From NCBI GenBank assembly GCA_023150475.1, contig JAKLKU010000010.1, positions 62,001 through 126,000 on the forward strand: a DNA stretch of 64,000 nucleotides. The letters run 5' to 3'. This document shows positions 26,161 through 35,745 of this stretch, piece after piece. Origin of the DNA: Planctomycetota bacterium. Its GTDB lineage: Bacteria > Planctomycetota > UBA1135 > GCA-002686595. Made by a program: the position numbers and the translations under genes. The notes beneath the pieces are model-generated. The model worked only from the letters and a program-made list of their open reading frames with translations. It searched no databases and was not told the origin of the DNA. Numbering within the stretch: position 1 is the first letter of the stretch; every line of letters begins with the position of its first letter.

Positions 26161-26886
26161 ATGTCCGGAACCGTGGTGTCGACGCTCGGCGACAAGGACC
26201 GGCGGCTCGTGCGGCTCTTCGCGGCCTGTGTGCTCGGGCGCTTCGACGAAGTGGCGCGGTTGCGGCGCGAGGCGCCCGCCGGCGAGCCCGATCGCGCGTG
26301 GCGCGAAACGTTGCTCCAAGTGCACGTGTTCGCGGGCTTCCCGCGGCTCGTCGAAGCGTACGGCGTGGTCGCGAGCGAAGGCGGACTCGGCCGCGTCGAG
26401 CCCGAAGAGGTGCTCGGCGAGAGCGACCAACACGCGCGCGGTCGAGCGCTCTTCGAGCGCATCTATCAGGCCGACGCGAACAAGGTCCGCGCGTTGCTCG
26501 CGTCGGGACACCCCGACTTCGCGCAGTGGATCGAGGGCCACGCGTACGGTCGCATCCTCGCGCGGCCGGGACTGCTGCCGGCGCAGCGCGAGCTGCTCGC
26601 GTGCGCCGCGCTCGCGGTGCTCGGGCAGGAACGTCAACTCGCGAGCCACGTGCGCGGCGCCGTGCGCTGCGGCGCGAGCCCGGAAGCGGTGCGCGCCGTG
26701 ATCGAGACCGTCGCCGACCTCGCGGGCGCGGACCGCGCCGAGAGCGCCCGGACGATCGCAGCTCACTTCGGCGCGACTCACTTCGGCGCGACTCACTTCG
26801 GCGCGACTCACTTCGGCGCAGCTCACTTCGGCGCGCCTCCGCCCGGCTCGGCGAGCGGCCGCGACGCCGCGGACCGCAACGCGTGA
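26161..26886 (+). CDS. carboxymuconolactone decarboxylase/AhpD-like superfamily protein
   Basis: 241 aa. The helical AhpD-like fold is suggested by AWRETLLQVHVFAGFPRLVEAY (about 46-67) and, in a second half, PAQRELLACAALAVLG (about 140-155) with a repeat of the same helix pattern. The CxxC redox motif of AhpD is absent, so a peroxidase-coupled role is unlikely; a decarboxylase or other role is open. The C-terminus carries a five-fold THFGA-type repeat from a 15-bp tandem repeat and then a disordered tail. The gene seems leaderless. Confidence 0.7.
   Translation: MSGTVVSTLGDKDRRLVRLFAACVLGRFDEVARLRREAPAGEPDRAWRETLLQVHVFAGFPRLVEAYGVVASEGGLGRVEPEEVLGESDQHARGRALFERIYQADANKVRALLASGHPDFAQWIEGHAYGRILARPGLLPAQRELLACAALAVLGQERQLASHVRGAVRCGASPEAVRAVIETVADLAGADRAESARTIAAHFGATHFGATHFGATHFGAAHFGAPPPGSASGRDAADRNA
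26761..26835. repeat. 15-bp tandem repeat x5 inside the CMD-like gene
   Basis: Five copies of ACTCACTTCGGCGCG (first and last slightly altered) encode five AHFGA/THFGA units at the C-terminus. The unit is a multiple of three, so copy changes keep the frame. Confidence 0.88.
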
Positions 26887-26892
26887 CCGTGG

Positions 26893-29800
26893 TCAGCGCG
26901 TCGCGAAACTCGCCTGCACGCGCACGAGCCGAAGCACTTCGAGCGACCGCGCCGAGAGCCGCGCCTTCGCGTCGACGTCCGCGGGCCTGAGCCCGCTCTC
27001 TTCGCCGAGCAACTTGCCGTCGAGCGTGACTTGGATCCGCCCGCGCTTGTGCGAGAGCCGCACGCCGAGCACGTGCGTCGCGCCGACCGCGAGCGGTTCG
27101 ATCGAGCGTCCGCGTCCGGCGAAGAGTCCGTCGACGAGCTCCGCGAGTTCCCCACTCGACGTACGCCACCGCCCGCGCTCGCCGGGCGCCGCGGGCCCGA
27201 CGAAACCGACGTGCCAACCCGCGACCGTGAAGACACAGAGCCGCGGCGGCCCCGCGCCTTTCGGCTGCTCGAATTCGAATTCGACTTCGAGCTCGCGTTC
27301 GAAGTCGGCGAACGGCGCGAGCGAAGCATGCGGCCAACGCTCTTCGACGAAGAGGTCGTCGCGCGCACGCAACGCGCTCGCCCGCCAGCCATCCGCAGCA
27401 GTGAGCCAATCTCCCGGATCGAAACCGAAATCCGCCGTCGCGCCGAGGCGCCATTCGAGCCGCGCGCGGCCATTCGCGAGTTCGAGCAACGCCGCGCCGA
27501 AACGTTCGGCGAGCGTCGCCGTGTCGATCGGTTGCGGCCCGGCGGTCGCTTCGGCGCGCCACGCGTCGAGCGCGGCGCGTTGGCCCTTCAGCCACTCGAG
27601 GTCGCCGAACCGCGCGAGCAAGTCGTCGATGCGCTCCACCAGTCGTTCGCGTTGGCTCGGATCGTTGCGCGTGCGCTGGACCAGGTTGTAGAGCGTCTTC
27701 GCTTCCGCGAGCCGCGCGCCGTTCGCGTCCGCGAACGCCGTCGCGGACTGCAAGAGCCGTCGCTCGACCTCCGCGCAGAGCTCCGGGAACTCCTCGCGCG
27801 CGAGCGGGCCCGAGCGCAGCGCCGAGAGCGCGCCCGCGAAGTCCCCTTCGCGATAGCGGAAGAGCACTCGCAACAGCCGATCGCGCGGCGCGTCGTTCGA
27901 CAGCGAAGCGAGCCGCTCGATCGCGTCCGTGCCGAGCACGACCGCGCGCGGATCGCCGTTCGCGCGCAACGCGAGCCTGCGCTCTGCGGCGCTCGCGCCG
28001 GCGCGGAAGCCGAAGCCCTGCACCAGCGGATCCTCCGCCACGGTGACGACGCCTTCGGTCTGGATCGTGCCGATCAGCAGCGAGAGCTCCTTGCCGCGCG
28101 AACGTCGCACCTCTTCGGCCGCGCGACCGACGAGTTCGTCGAGCAACGTCGCCCATTGTGTCTCGACGCGGATCCGCTCGGCGACCTTCGCCGTCCACGA
28201 CTGGCCTTCGCCTGCCCGCCAACGCTGCTCGACTTGCGCGTAGTCGCGCGCCTTCCACGCGTCCGCGACGTCACGATCGGTGACGAACGCCCACGTCTGC
28301 GCGTCTTCTTCCTCGACACGGCCCTGGCGTTCCGTGAGTCGGCGAGAGCGCGTCTCCAGCGCATCGAGCGTGCGCCGCGACAGTTCGTCGGCGAACTCGC
28401 TGCGGACCAAACCACGCACCTCGAGCTCGACCGCGACGAGCTGCGCCAACGCGGCCGCGGCGTCGCCTTCGAGCGTGCGCTCGACGAGCCGCGCCTCGAT
28501 TTCGTCGGCGCGCGCCTCGACGAGCCCGGCGAGTTCGAAATCCAACGCGCTCCACCGAGTGGCGACGTCGTCCGCGAGCGGCGCGAAGCACGCGAGCACG
28601 GTGCGCACGAGCCGTTCGGCGTCGTCGACTTCGAGCCTGCGCGGCGCACGCGCGAGCTCGGCCTGCAGCGTGTCGCGCGCGTGGACGATTTCGGCCGCGG
28701 CGCTCGCGAACTTCGCTTGGGAGACCAACTCCGCGACGTGCGGCTCCACGCGGCTCGCGACCAGCGCTTGCGCCTTGGCGACGTCGGTCTCGAGCTCGTG
28801 CTGCACGGCGAGCGCGATGCGCGCGCGGCACTCGTCGTCGCGCAGGCGCTCGAAGAGCTCGGCGAGTTGGCCCGCGCTCGGTGCGAAGCGCTCGCGCAAG
28901 CTCGCTTCGAGCGTGGGACGCGCGGCGAGCGACGCGGCGCGCACGTAGTCGCGCTCCACGAGTGCGGCGTCGACCGCGCCGCGCCACTCGCGGCCGTAGC
29001 CGTCGACCGCCGTGTGGTACGCGCCGACCAGCGCGGCGACCACTTCGTCGTGACGCGCGCGGTAGCGCTCGGGCACCGGTTGGAGTTGGCGCACCTCCGT
29101 GATCGCCGCGGCGAGCCCGCTCGACGGCCCACGCGTCCGTTCGGCGATGCGCTCGAGTTCCGGCCACGGTTCGACGCGCACGTCGGCGGCCGAAGCGTCG
29201 TTCGCGGCCGGTTCGTCACCGAACGGCCACCAGACGGCGAGCGCGACGCCCGCGACGAGCACGAGCACGCCGCTCGCAAGCAGCAGACGCCGCCGCCGCC
29301 CGCCGTCGCCCGCGACGGGATCGAGCGTCGACGCGCGGATCTTGACGTCGCGCCGCTCGCGCAGGAGCTCGAGGTCCTCGAGCAGTTCGCGCGGCGTCTG
29401 GTAGCGGCGTTCCGGCGCGCGCGAGAGGCACTTGCGCAAGACCAACGCGAGGCCGCGCGAAAGATTGGGCGCGAGCTCGCTCGGCTCCTGCACCCGCGCG
29501 TAGAGCACGCCGGAGAGGATCTCGGCGACGCTCGCGCCGACGAACGGCGGCCGTCCGCAAACCGCGTGATAGAAAGTCGCGCCGAGCGACCAGATGTCGG
29601 AGCGGATGTCGACGTTCGCCGGGTTGCGCGCTTGCTCCGGGCTCAAGTAGTGCGGCGTGCCGAGCGTGCCGCCGTGGCGCGTGATCGCCGGATCGTCCTC
29701 GACGAGCGCCAGCCCGAGGTCGACCAAGTGCGGTCGACCTTCGGTGTCGACCAGGATGTTCGCGGGTTTGACGTCGCGGTGGACGACGCCGTGCTCGTGC

Positions 29801-30234
29801 GCGTGTTGCAGCGCTTCGACGAGCGGGATGACGAGGCGCAGCGTCTCGCGCTCGGAGAGTTTGCCCTTGGTGCGCAGGCGTTCCGCGAGCGACTCGCCTT
29901 CGACGAGCTCCATCGCGTACCACCAACGGCCGCGCGTCTCGCCCATGTCGATCGCGCTGACGATCGACGGATGCGTCAAACGCGCGGTCGTGCGCGCCTC
30001 GCGCTGCAACCGGCGGATGGCGTTGCCCTTGCCGGCGAGTTCCGGGTGCAAAACCTTGAGCGCGACGGCGCGGTCGACGGCGAGCTGCCGCGCGCGATAG
30101 ACGACCCCGGTCGACCCGCGCCCGATCACCCCTTCGATGCGATAGCCCGGGATCTCGGGCAGCGACTCGCGCGGACGAGTCGCCTCGCGCGCGCGGTCGG
30201 GTTCGCGAAAGCGCTCCTGCGGATCGTTGGACAT
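26893..30234 (-). CDS. membrane Ser/Thr protein kinase with large C-terminal sensor region
   Basis: 1113 aa. The kinase domain (about 31-295) has the Gly-rich loop IGRGSTGVVY, ATP lysine K60, catalytic HRDVKPAN (152-159), SPE (198-200) and the activation segment, but DLG (172-174) replaces the usual DFG. One membrane helix (about 316-336) leads to a long extracytoplasmic part: a mostly helical, coiled-coil-rich region (about 350-900) and a C-terminal beta-rich domain (about 920-1100) that looks like a concanavalin/LamG-type or DUF1080-like fold. Pkn kinases of this layout are abundant in Planctomycetes. Ligand and targets are unknown. Confidence 0.9.
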   Translation of the reverse strand: MSNDPQERFREPDRAREATRPRESLPEIPGYRIEGVIGRGSTGVVYRARQLAVDRAVALKVLHPELAGKGNAIRRLQREARTTARLTHPSIVSAIDMGETRGRWWYAMELVEGESLAERLRTKGKLSERETLRLVIPLVEALQHAHEHGVVHRDVKPANILVDTEGRPHLVDLGLALVEDDPAITRHGGTLGTPHYLSPEQARNPANVDIRSDIWSLGATFYHAVCGRPPFVGASVAEILSGVLYARVQEPSELAPNLSRGLALVLRKCLSRAPERRYQTPRELLEDLELLRERRDVKIRASTLDPVAGDGGRRRRLLLASGVLVLVAGVALAVWWPFGDEPAANDASAADVRVEPWPELERIAERTRGPSSGLAAAITEVRQLQPVPERYRARHDEVVAALVGAYHTAVDGYGREWRGAVDAALVERDYVRAASLAARPTLEASLRERFAPSAGQLAELFERLRDDECRARIALAVQHELETDVAKAQALVASRVEPHVAELVSQAKFASAAAEIVHARDTLQAELARAPRRLEVDDAERLVRTVLACFAPLADDVATRWSALDFELAGLVEARADEIEARLVERTLEGDAAAALAQLVAVELEVRGLVRSEFADELSRRTLDALETRSRRLTERQGRVEEEDAQTWAFVTDRDVADAWKARDYAQVEQRWRAGEGQSWTAKVAERIRVETQWATLLDELVGRAAEEVRRSRGKELSLLIGTIQTEGVVTVAEDPLVQGFGFRAGASAAERRLALRANGDPRAVVLGTDAIERLASLSNDAPRDRLLRVLFRYREGDFAGALSALRSGPLAREEFPELCAEVERRLLQSATAFADANGARLAEAKTLYNLVQRTRNDPSQRERLVERIDDLLARFGDLEWLKGQRAALDAWRAEATAGPQPIDTATLAERFGAALLELANGRARLEWRLGATADFGFDPGDWLTAADGWRASALRARDDLFVEERWPHASLAPFADFERELEVEFEFEQPKGAGPPRLCVFTVAGWHVGFVGPAAPGERGRWRTSSGELAELVDGLFAGRGRSIEPLAVGATHVLGVRLSHKRGRIQVTLDGKLLGEESGLRPADVDAKARLSARSLEVLRLVRVQASFATR

Positions 30235-30258
30235 CAGGTCGAGCTCGCCTCGGGCACC

Positions 30259-30286
30259 AGCCTATCGCCCGAGCTGGCGAAGTCAG
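30259..30286 (-). promoter_or_regulatory. sigma70-like promoter for the Ser/Thr kinase
   Basis: On the minus strand CTGACT (30286-30281) is followed after 16 bases by TAGGCT (30264-30259). The predicted start gives a leader of about 18 bases before the ATG. Confidence 0.4.
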
Positions 30287-30383
30287 CGGCGCTGGCTGTA
30301 TCCGACGGGCGGCGCCAGGGGACGGAGTTCGTCCGCGTGACCCCGTCCGCGCGACGATCTATCGCGGCGCGCCGAGCAATCGC

Positions 30384-31424
30384 ATGCTTCGACTCGTCGT
30401 CCCACAGGTCGTGCCGCTCGTGGTGCTACTGACACCGGTTCCGGTAGCAGAGCTTCCTACAGCGAGGGTCACGCTGCGCCACGCGACTGCGTCGACCTGC
30501 GCGACGGCGTCGAGCGACGGCGCGTGGCGGCTCTCGGTCGAGGGGTCGAGTCCGAACGGCGCCGGCAAGGCCACGTACGTGTTGACGCACGACACGCGAG
30601 TCGCGTGGAAAGGCACGCGGCCGTACACGCTGCTCGATGTCGCCGTCGCGATGGACGGGACGGTCGCGGGAGCCGCGTACACCGAGGGCCACGACGGCTG
30701 GCGCGGCGAGTGCCTGCTGATCACGCTCGGTCCGGACGGCGTCGAGCGCGGTCGCTACGCGACGCCGCGGCGCGGCCCGCGCGAACCGGACGGGCCGCCG
30801 GAACCCTCCTTCCAAGGCGTGTGTTTCGCCGAAACCGAAGGCTACTGGCTCGTGCGTGCGCGCGGACTGCCGGCCGCGCAAGTCGCCGCGGACGAACTCG
30901 CGGAACACGTCGTGCTGCGCATCGACGCGTCGACCGGCTTGCCGATCGACCGAATCGAATTGCCGAGCCGACGCCGGCTTGGCGGGCGCGAGGAGGCGTT
31001 CCTCTGGGACGTGCGCCCCGTGGTCGGCAGGCCACTGCTCGCAACGTATTGGCGCCGCGCGAACTGGGAGACGCGCGCGACGATCGGTGATGGCGCGCGC
31101 TACGAGCTCGTCGACTTCGAGGGCGAGGTCGTGTGGACGCTCGATCGTCCCGGCGAGTACGGACCGTGGACGGACGACGAGCCGAACGACCTCGTGCTGC
31201 GCGCGTGGCACACGCGACCTCTGTCGGTCGGACCCGACGCCGGTCGTTTCTCGGTGCTGCTCGCGAGCAGCGAACGGAGGCTCGAGCTCGTCGTTGATTC
31301 AGGCGGCGACCGGCGCGGCGATCGAGGGGGAGACGCATGGAACGTCCGCGCCCTCGGCCTGGCGCCGGCGCCACTCGTTCCGCGCACGTCCGAGCCCGAA
31401 CCCAAAGTGCGGCGCCGGCGCTGA
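30384..31424 (+). CDS. hypothetical secreted protein
   Basis: 346 aa. A hydrophobic N-terminus (about 1-22) reads as a signal peptide. The rest is rich in short beta strands with Trp/Tyr/Asp turns (for example TRPYTLLDVAVAMDGTVAGAAY), in keeping with a propeller-like or sandwich fold, and ends in a basic tail (KVRRRR). I do not recognise the family. It converges on ygbA. Codon use and base composition look like the neighbours. Confidence 0.6.
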   Translation: MLRLVVPQVVPLVVLLTPVPVAELPTARVTLRHATASTCATASSDGAWRLSVEGSSPNGAGKATYVLTHDTRVAWKGTRPYTLLDVAVAMDGTVAGAAYTEGHDGWRGECLLITLGPDGVERGRYATPRRGPREPDGPPEPSFQGVCFAETEGYWLVRARGLPAAQVAADELAEHVVLRIDASTGLPIDRIELPSRRRLGGREEAFLWDVRPVVGRPLLATYWRRANWETRATIGDGARYELVDFEGEVVWTLDRPGEYGPWTDDEPNDLVLRAWHTRPLSVGPDAGRFSVLLASSERRLELVVDSGGDRRGDRGGDAWNVRALGLAPAPLVPRTSEPEPKVRRRR

Positions 31425-31503
31425 AGCGACGGCGATCGCGAGCCTCTCGAGCCCACGAAGTCCCGTTCGGCGCGCGCGTCTCGCTCGACCGGAAGGGCGC
31501 CGT

Positions 31504-31869
31504 TCAGTTCGTCGCGCGCTTCTTCGCGAGCTCCGGCGTCGGCCGACGAACGTCGACCACTTCGTGCAGGAACGCGAGCCACGGATGATGGAGCAGCATC
31601 TTCGGGCCCGAGCGGCGCATCACTTGGCGCACGCGTTCGCGCATGTCGCCGCGGTAGCAGTGCACCGTGCACTTCGCGCACGTCGGCTTCTCCGCGCCGA
31701 ACGGGCAGCGCGCGAGGCGTTGGTCGGCGTACGCGGCGAGCTCGGCACAGCTCGTACAGAGGACGCGCGAGCCGTGTGCGTCGCGGCAGTAGACGGCGAT
31801 CATCGCCTGCACGAGTTTGCGCTCGCGCGCGAGGCGCCCCGTGAACTCGTTCGGGTGAAGGGCGTGCAT
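31504..31869 (-). CDS. ygbA: YgbA family nitrosative-stress protein
   Basis: 121 aa. The Cys pattern LCTSC (38-41), RCPFGAEKPTCAKCTVHCY (54-72) and the following RERVRQVMRRSGPKML helix match the YgbA_NO family (nitrous oxide-stimulated promoter, Pfam PF11756), known in Enterobacteria as an NsrR-regulated gene needed under NO stress. The conserved cysteines probably bind a metal or Fe-S cluster. The ATG at 31869 is the only family-like start. It is convergent with the hypothetical gene upstream and divergent from the S9 peptidase. Confidence 0.85.
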   Translation of the reverse strand: MHALHPNEFTGRLARERKLVQAMIAVYCRDAHGSRVLCTSCAELAAYADQRLARCPFGAEKPTCAKCTVHCYRGDMRERVRQVMRRSGPKMLLHHPWLAFLHEVVDVRRPTPELAKKRATN

Positions 31870-32052
31870 GCGCACAGCATCGTGTACGCCGAGCGCCCGA
31901 GACTTGACCGAGATCAAACCTCGCACATCGCGCCGGCCCACTACGCTCTTCGGCCCGGCCGAACTCCGGCGCAGGACCGAGGCGCGCGCGCCGCTAGACT
32001 GCGCCGCTTCGACCGCCGCCGTGCCCAACGCCGGCCCCCTTCGGAGCCCCCC

Positions 32053-34197
32053 ATGCACTCGATCGTCCGCGCCACGCTCTTCGGTCTCGTCGCGTTCGCT
32101 TGTTCGACTCCAGCGCCGCAGGAGCCCGCGCGCAGCGAGCTCGCGCTCCCCGGCCCCGGCACGGGCAAGCGCGCGTTCGAGATCGCCGACTTCTATCGCT
32201 GCGCCGTCGTGTCGGCGCCCGCGGTGTCGCCCGACGGCACGCTCGCGGCGTTCGGCGTGCGCCGTTACGAGTTCGAGCAAGGGAAGAGCTGGTCGGAGCT
32301 CTGGATCGCGCGCGTCGACGGCACCGGCCTGCGTCCGATGACCGCCGCCGGTCACAACGATGCCGATCCGCGGTTCACGCCCGACGGCAAGTCGCTCGTC
32401 TTCGTCTCCGATCGCGACGGTTCGAGCCAACTCTGGACGATGCCGATCGACGGTGGCGAGCCGCGGCAGCTCACGCACTTCGGGCCGGGCGTCGAAGGTC
32501 CGGTGCTCTCGCCAGACGGCAAGTGGATCGCCGTCGTCTCGGAGGTCTTCCCCGAGTGCGGCATCGAAGCAGCGTGCAACCAGAAGAATTCCGACGGCCT
32601 CGAAGGCAAGTTGAAGGTGCACGTCGCCGACGAGCTGCTCTACCGCCACTGGACGTCGTGGCGTGACGGCCGGCGCGCGCACGTCTTGCTCGTCGATGCG
32701 GCGAGCGGCGCCGTCGTCAAGGACCTGACGCCGGGCGACTACGAGAGTCCGAACTTCTCGCTCGGCGACCGCGGCTTCGCGTTCTCGCCGGACTCGAAGG
32801 AGCTCTGCTTCTCGTCGAACCGCGAGCGCGACCAAGCGTCGAACACCAACGTCGACCTGTGGACCGTCGCGCTCGACGGCGACGTCGCGCACCCCAAGAA
32901 CATCACCGACGCGAACGAAGGCTTCGACGGCGCGCCGCTCTATTCGCCCGACGGTCGTTACATCGGTTACCTGAGCCAAGCGACGCCGGGCTACGAGTCG
33001 GACCTGAAGCGGCTCGCGCTCTACGACCGCAAGACGGGCCAGACGAGCTACGTGACCGATCGCAAGGTCTTCGACGACCTGATCACCGACTTCCGCTGGG
33101 TCGACGATCCGCACGGCCACTCGACCGCCGTCGTGTTCCAGGCGGAACGTCACGGCCGCACGCCGCTCTTCTTCATGGAGCTCGAGAAGCGCGAGCCCGC
33201 GAAGCTCCTCGAGGACGCGTTCATCGCCGGTTGGGAGATCGCGGGCAAACAGCCAGGCATCGTGTACACGCGCCGGTCGATCGACTCGCCCGCGGAACTC
33301 TTCGTCGCGGGCTTGCCGCACGCATCGAAACGCCAGCTCACGAGCTTCAACCAGCACGTGCGCGACGAAGTCGACATCCGGCCGCCGGTCGAGCTCTGGC
33401 TCGAAGGCGCGGGCGACTACCGCGTGCACTGCTTCGTCGTCACGCCGCACGGATTCGATCCGGCGAAGAAGTACCCGCTGATCCTCAACGTGCACGGCGG
33501 ACCGCAATCGCAGTGGGCGGACGCGTTCCGCGGCGATTGGCAGGTCTATCCCGGCAAGGGCTACGTCGTCGCGTTCTGCAATCCGACGGGCTCGACCGGC
33601 TACGGCCAGGACTTCACCGACGCGATCTCGCGCGACTGGGGCGGACGCGTCTATCGCGACTTGATGAAGGCGGTCGATCAGCTCGACGACCTGCCGTGGA
33701 TCGACGCCGAGCGCGTCGGCGTCATGGGCTGGTCGTACGGCGGCTACATGGCGATGTGGATGCAAGGTCACACGCAGCGTTTCAAGGCGAACGCGTCGAT
33801 GATGGGCGTCTACGACCTGACCGCGATGCACGGCGCCACGGAGGAAGTGTGGTTCCCCGAGCACGATCTCGGTGGTGCACCGTGGGAGAGCGACGACTAC
33901 CAACGCTGGTCGCCGAACCAATTCGTCCGGAACTTCTCGACGCCCGCGCTCGTGATCACCGGCGAGAAGGACTACCGCGTGCCGTACACGCAGAGCCTCG
34001 AGTACTTCACGCACCTGAAGAAGATGGGCGTGCCCGCGCGGCTCGTGGTCTTCCCGAACGCCGGTCACTGGCCGAGCTGGTACGAGATGGCCTTCTACTA
34101 CAACGTGCACCTCGACTTCTTCGCGAAGTGGCTCGGCGGCGAGCCCGCGCCCTACGACGTGACCGAGTTCAGCCGCAACCTCGCGTTCGAGAAGTGA
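32053..34197 (+). CDS. S9 family (prolyl-oligopeptidase type) peptidase, exported
   Basis: 714 aa. The N-terminus (MHSIVRATLFGLVAFAC) is a signal sequence with a weak lipobox, so it may be a lipoprotein. A beta-propeller of TolB/WD-like blades (about 40-420) precedes the alpha/beta-hydrolase domain with S561 (GWSYGGY), D640 (GEKDYRV) and H672 (GHWPS). This arrangement is typical of dipeptidyl-peptidase IV-like or acylaminoacyl peptidases. TAGACT at 31995-32000 may be its -10 box, about 50 bases upstream. Confidence 0.93.
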   Translation: MHSIVRATLFGLVAFACSTPAPQEPARSELALPGPGTGKRAFEIADFYRCAVVSAPAVSPDGTLAAFGVRRYEFEQGKSWSELWIARVDGTGLRPMTAAGHNDADPRFTPDGKSLVFVSDRDGSSQLWTMPIDGGEPRQLTHFGPGVEGPVLSPDGKWIAVVSEVFPECGIEAACNQKNSDGLEGKLKVHVADELLYRHWTSWRDGRRAHVLLVDAASGAVVKDLTPGDYESPNFSLGDRGFAFSPDSKELCFSSNRERDQASNTNVDLWTVALDGDVAHPKNITDANEGFDGAPLYSPDGRYIGYLSQATPGYESDLKRLALYDRKTGQTSYVTDRKVFDDLITDFRWVDDPHGHSTAVVFQAERHGRTPLFFMELEKREPAKLLEDAFIAGWEIAGKQPGIVYTRRSIDSPAELFVAGLPHASKRQLTSFNQHVRDEVDIRPPVELWLEGAGDYRVHCFVVTPHGFDPAKKYPLILNVHGGPQSQWADAFRGDWQVYPGKGYVVAFCNPTGSTGYGQDFTDAISRDWGGRVYRDLMKAVDQLDDLPWIDAERVGVMGWSYGGYMAMWMQGHTQRFKANASMMGVYDLTAMHGATEEVWFPEHDLGGAPWESDDYQRWSPNQFVRNFSTPALVITGEKDYRVPYTQSLEYFTHLKKMGVPARLVVFPNAGHWPSWYEMAFYYNVHLDFFAKWLGGEPAPYDVTEFSRNLAFEK

Positions 34198-34251
34198 GTT
34201 CGTGCGCCGCGCGGCCGCGCGACCCGCGGCTCGCGGCGCGCAACGCGCGAC

Positions 34252-35739
34252 GTGAGCGCGGCTAGGCACCGCGTGTGGATCGCGGTCCTCTTCGCGCTCG
34301 GGCTCCAGACGGGCGAGGTCGCCGGGGTCACCGGGGTCACCGGGGTCACCGGGGTCACCGTCGGCGCGCACGATCTCCACTCCTCGCGCGACGCGCTCGA
34401 GCGGGTGCTGCAGGCCGAGTCGCGTGCGACTCCGGACGAACTCGCGGAGCTCGAGCGAGCCGTCTTGCGCACGCTCGGCCTCCCCACCGGTCCGGACGCA
34501 GCCTGGCACGTCGAGTGGGTGCGTCCGGCGCCCGACGGCGGGCGTGAAGTCCGCGGCCGACTCGAGCGTTTCGGCGACGCCGAGTTCCTCACGGCGGCGC
34601 TCGTCGATCGCGCGGGGCGGGAGCTCGAGTTCTGCGTCTCGCTCGATGGTTGCTGGATCCGCCTCGGCAGCGTGCTCGCGCTCGCGGAAGGCGGCACTTC
34701 GCGCGTCACCGCCGCGGCGCCCGACGAACGCCGCGACTACTTTCCGCGCCACGCCGTGCCGCTCGTCCTCGACGCGCTCGCTCGCGAGCTCGAGCTCGGC
34801 GCCCCGGCGCACTTCGTCGTGCACGAGCTCGAGCTCGTCGAACCTCGGCCCCTCGGGCCGGCCCCCTCGCTCGTCGTGCGCATGACGCTCGCCGAACCCG
34901 GTCGCCGCGGCGCCGCTTGGCCGGTGCGTGGCGAACTCGTGCTCCCCGGCGCCGCCGCGCACCCCGCAGGTTTCGCGTACCCCGCAGGTTTCGCGTACCC
35001 CGCGGGGACGTCGGCTCGAGCGGCGGCACCCGCCGCAGTGCCCAGCGCGCCGAACACGCGGGCCGGACCGGACGCAGGGCGACCGGCGTCACTCGCCGCG
35101 GCGCTCGCCTTCGTCGAAGAGCTGCAGGACTCGCTCGACGCGCGTGCACCTTGGAGTTGGCGGACGGGCACGTTTGACGCCGGCTCCGTGGCGCTGATGC
35201 TCTGGGACGCTCGGCCGACGGGCCGCCCTGCCGAACGTTCCTGGCTGCGCCTGCGCGTGCTCTGGAGCGCGGGGGCCGACGCACGCCCGTCCGTCGACTT
35301 CGGCGGCGTGACGCTGTCCCCGCGGGAGCTCGAGCACGTGCTCGACGGGCTCGCGTCCGCCTACGATCCGGCGTACGCCATGCCGCTGCTCGTCTGGGGC
35401 GCGCGCGACCGCAGCGCCATCGCGGCGGTCTTCACGCCCGTGCCGCGTTACGGACGCTTCGACGTCGAAGCTCCGCTGCTGTCGCTCGAACTCGATGGTT
35501 CGAGCGCTCCCGGTGCGCGAGGGCTCGGCGTCGGTCGCGAGCCTCTGCGCTCGGCGTACCACGCGACCTCCGAACTGGGCGACGAGTGGACGTTCGAACT
35601 GGCCGACGGTTGCCGCGTGGAAGTCGTCGTCCCACGGCCACCGTGGTGCGCCGACGGCGTCGAGCTCTCACTTCGAAGTCGAGCCGCCTGGGACACGCTC
35701 GAGCCCGTCGGCGGGCTCGCGTTCGTCGAGCATCGCTGA
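34252..35739 (+). CDS. hypothetical secreted protein with internal tandem repeats
   Basis: 495 aa from a GTG at 34252, 54 bases after the S9 peptidase. An N-terminal signal peptide (about 5-24) precedes a GVT repeat (25-36) from a 9-bp tandem repeat. The body mixes alpha/beta segments and a HPAGFAYPAGFAYPAGT stretch (about 237-253) from an 18-bp repeat. No family recognised. It converges with the FHA regulator, whose stop lies six bases away. Confidence 0.6.
   Translation: MSAARHRVWIAVLFALGLQTGEVAGVTGVTGVTGVTVGAHDLHSSRDALERVLQAESRATPDELAELERAVLRTLGLPTGPDAAWHVEWVRPAPDGGREVRGRLERFGDAEFLTAALVDRAGRELEFCVSLDGCWIRLGSVLALAEGGTSRVTAAAPDERRDYFPRHAVPLVLDALARELELGAPAHFVVHELELVEPRPLGPAPSLVVRMTLAEPGRRGAAWPVRGELVLPGAAAHPAGFAYPAGFAYPAGTSARAAAPAAVPSAPNTRAGPDAGRPASLAAALAFVEELQDSLDARAPWSWRTGTFDAGSVALMLWDARPTGRPAERSWLRLRVLWSAGADARPSVDFGGVTLSPRELEHVLDGLASAYDPAYAMPLLVWGARDRSAIAAVFTPVPRYGRFDVEAPLLSLELDGSSAPGARGLGVGREPLRSAYHATSELGDEWTFELADGCRVEVVVPRPPWCADGVELSLRSRAAWDTLEPVGGLAFVEHR
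34324..34359. repeat. 9-bp tandem repeat x4
   Basis: Four perfect copies of GGGGTCACC encode GVTGVTGVTGVT just after the signal peptide. Unit length is a multiple of three. Confidence 0.9.
34961..35006. repeat. 18-bp tandem repeat, about 2.5 copies
   Basis: Two full copies of ACCCCGCAGGTTTCGCGT and a partial third encode HPAGFAYPAGFAYPAG. In frame with the surrounding gene. Confidence 0.85.
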
Positions 35740-35745
35740 CGGCGC

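Noticed and set aside
26823..27473. Ser/Arg-rich frames overlapping the kinase C-terminus
   Set aside because: Frame-shifted shadow of the kinase with low-complexity composition.
27031..30432. Open frame of more than 1100 codons opposite the Ser/Thr kinase
   Set aside because: Antisense shadow; the minus-strand kinase has all catalytic motifs.
31504..34962. Open frame of more than 1100 codons on the minus strand over the S9 peptidase and upstream region
   Set aside because: Only its last 121 codons (ygbA) look like a real protein; the rest is the complement of the peptidase gene.
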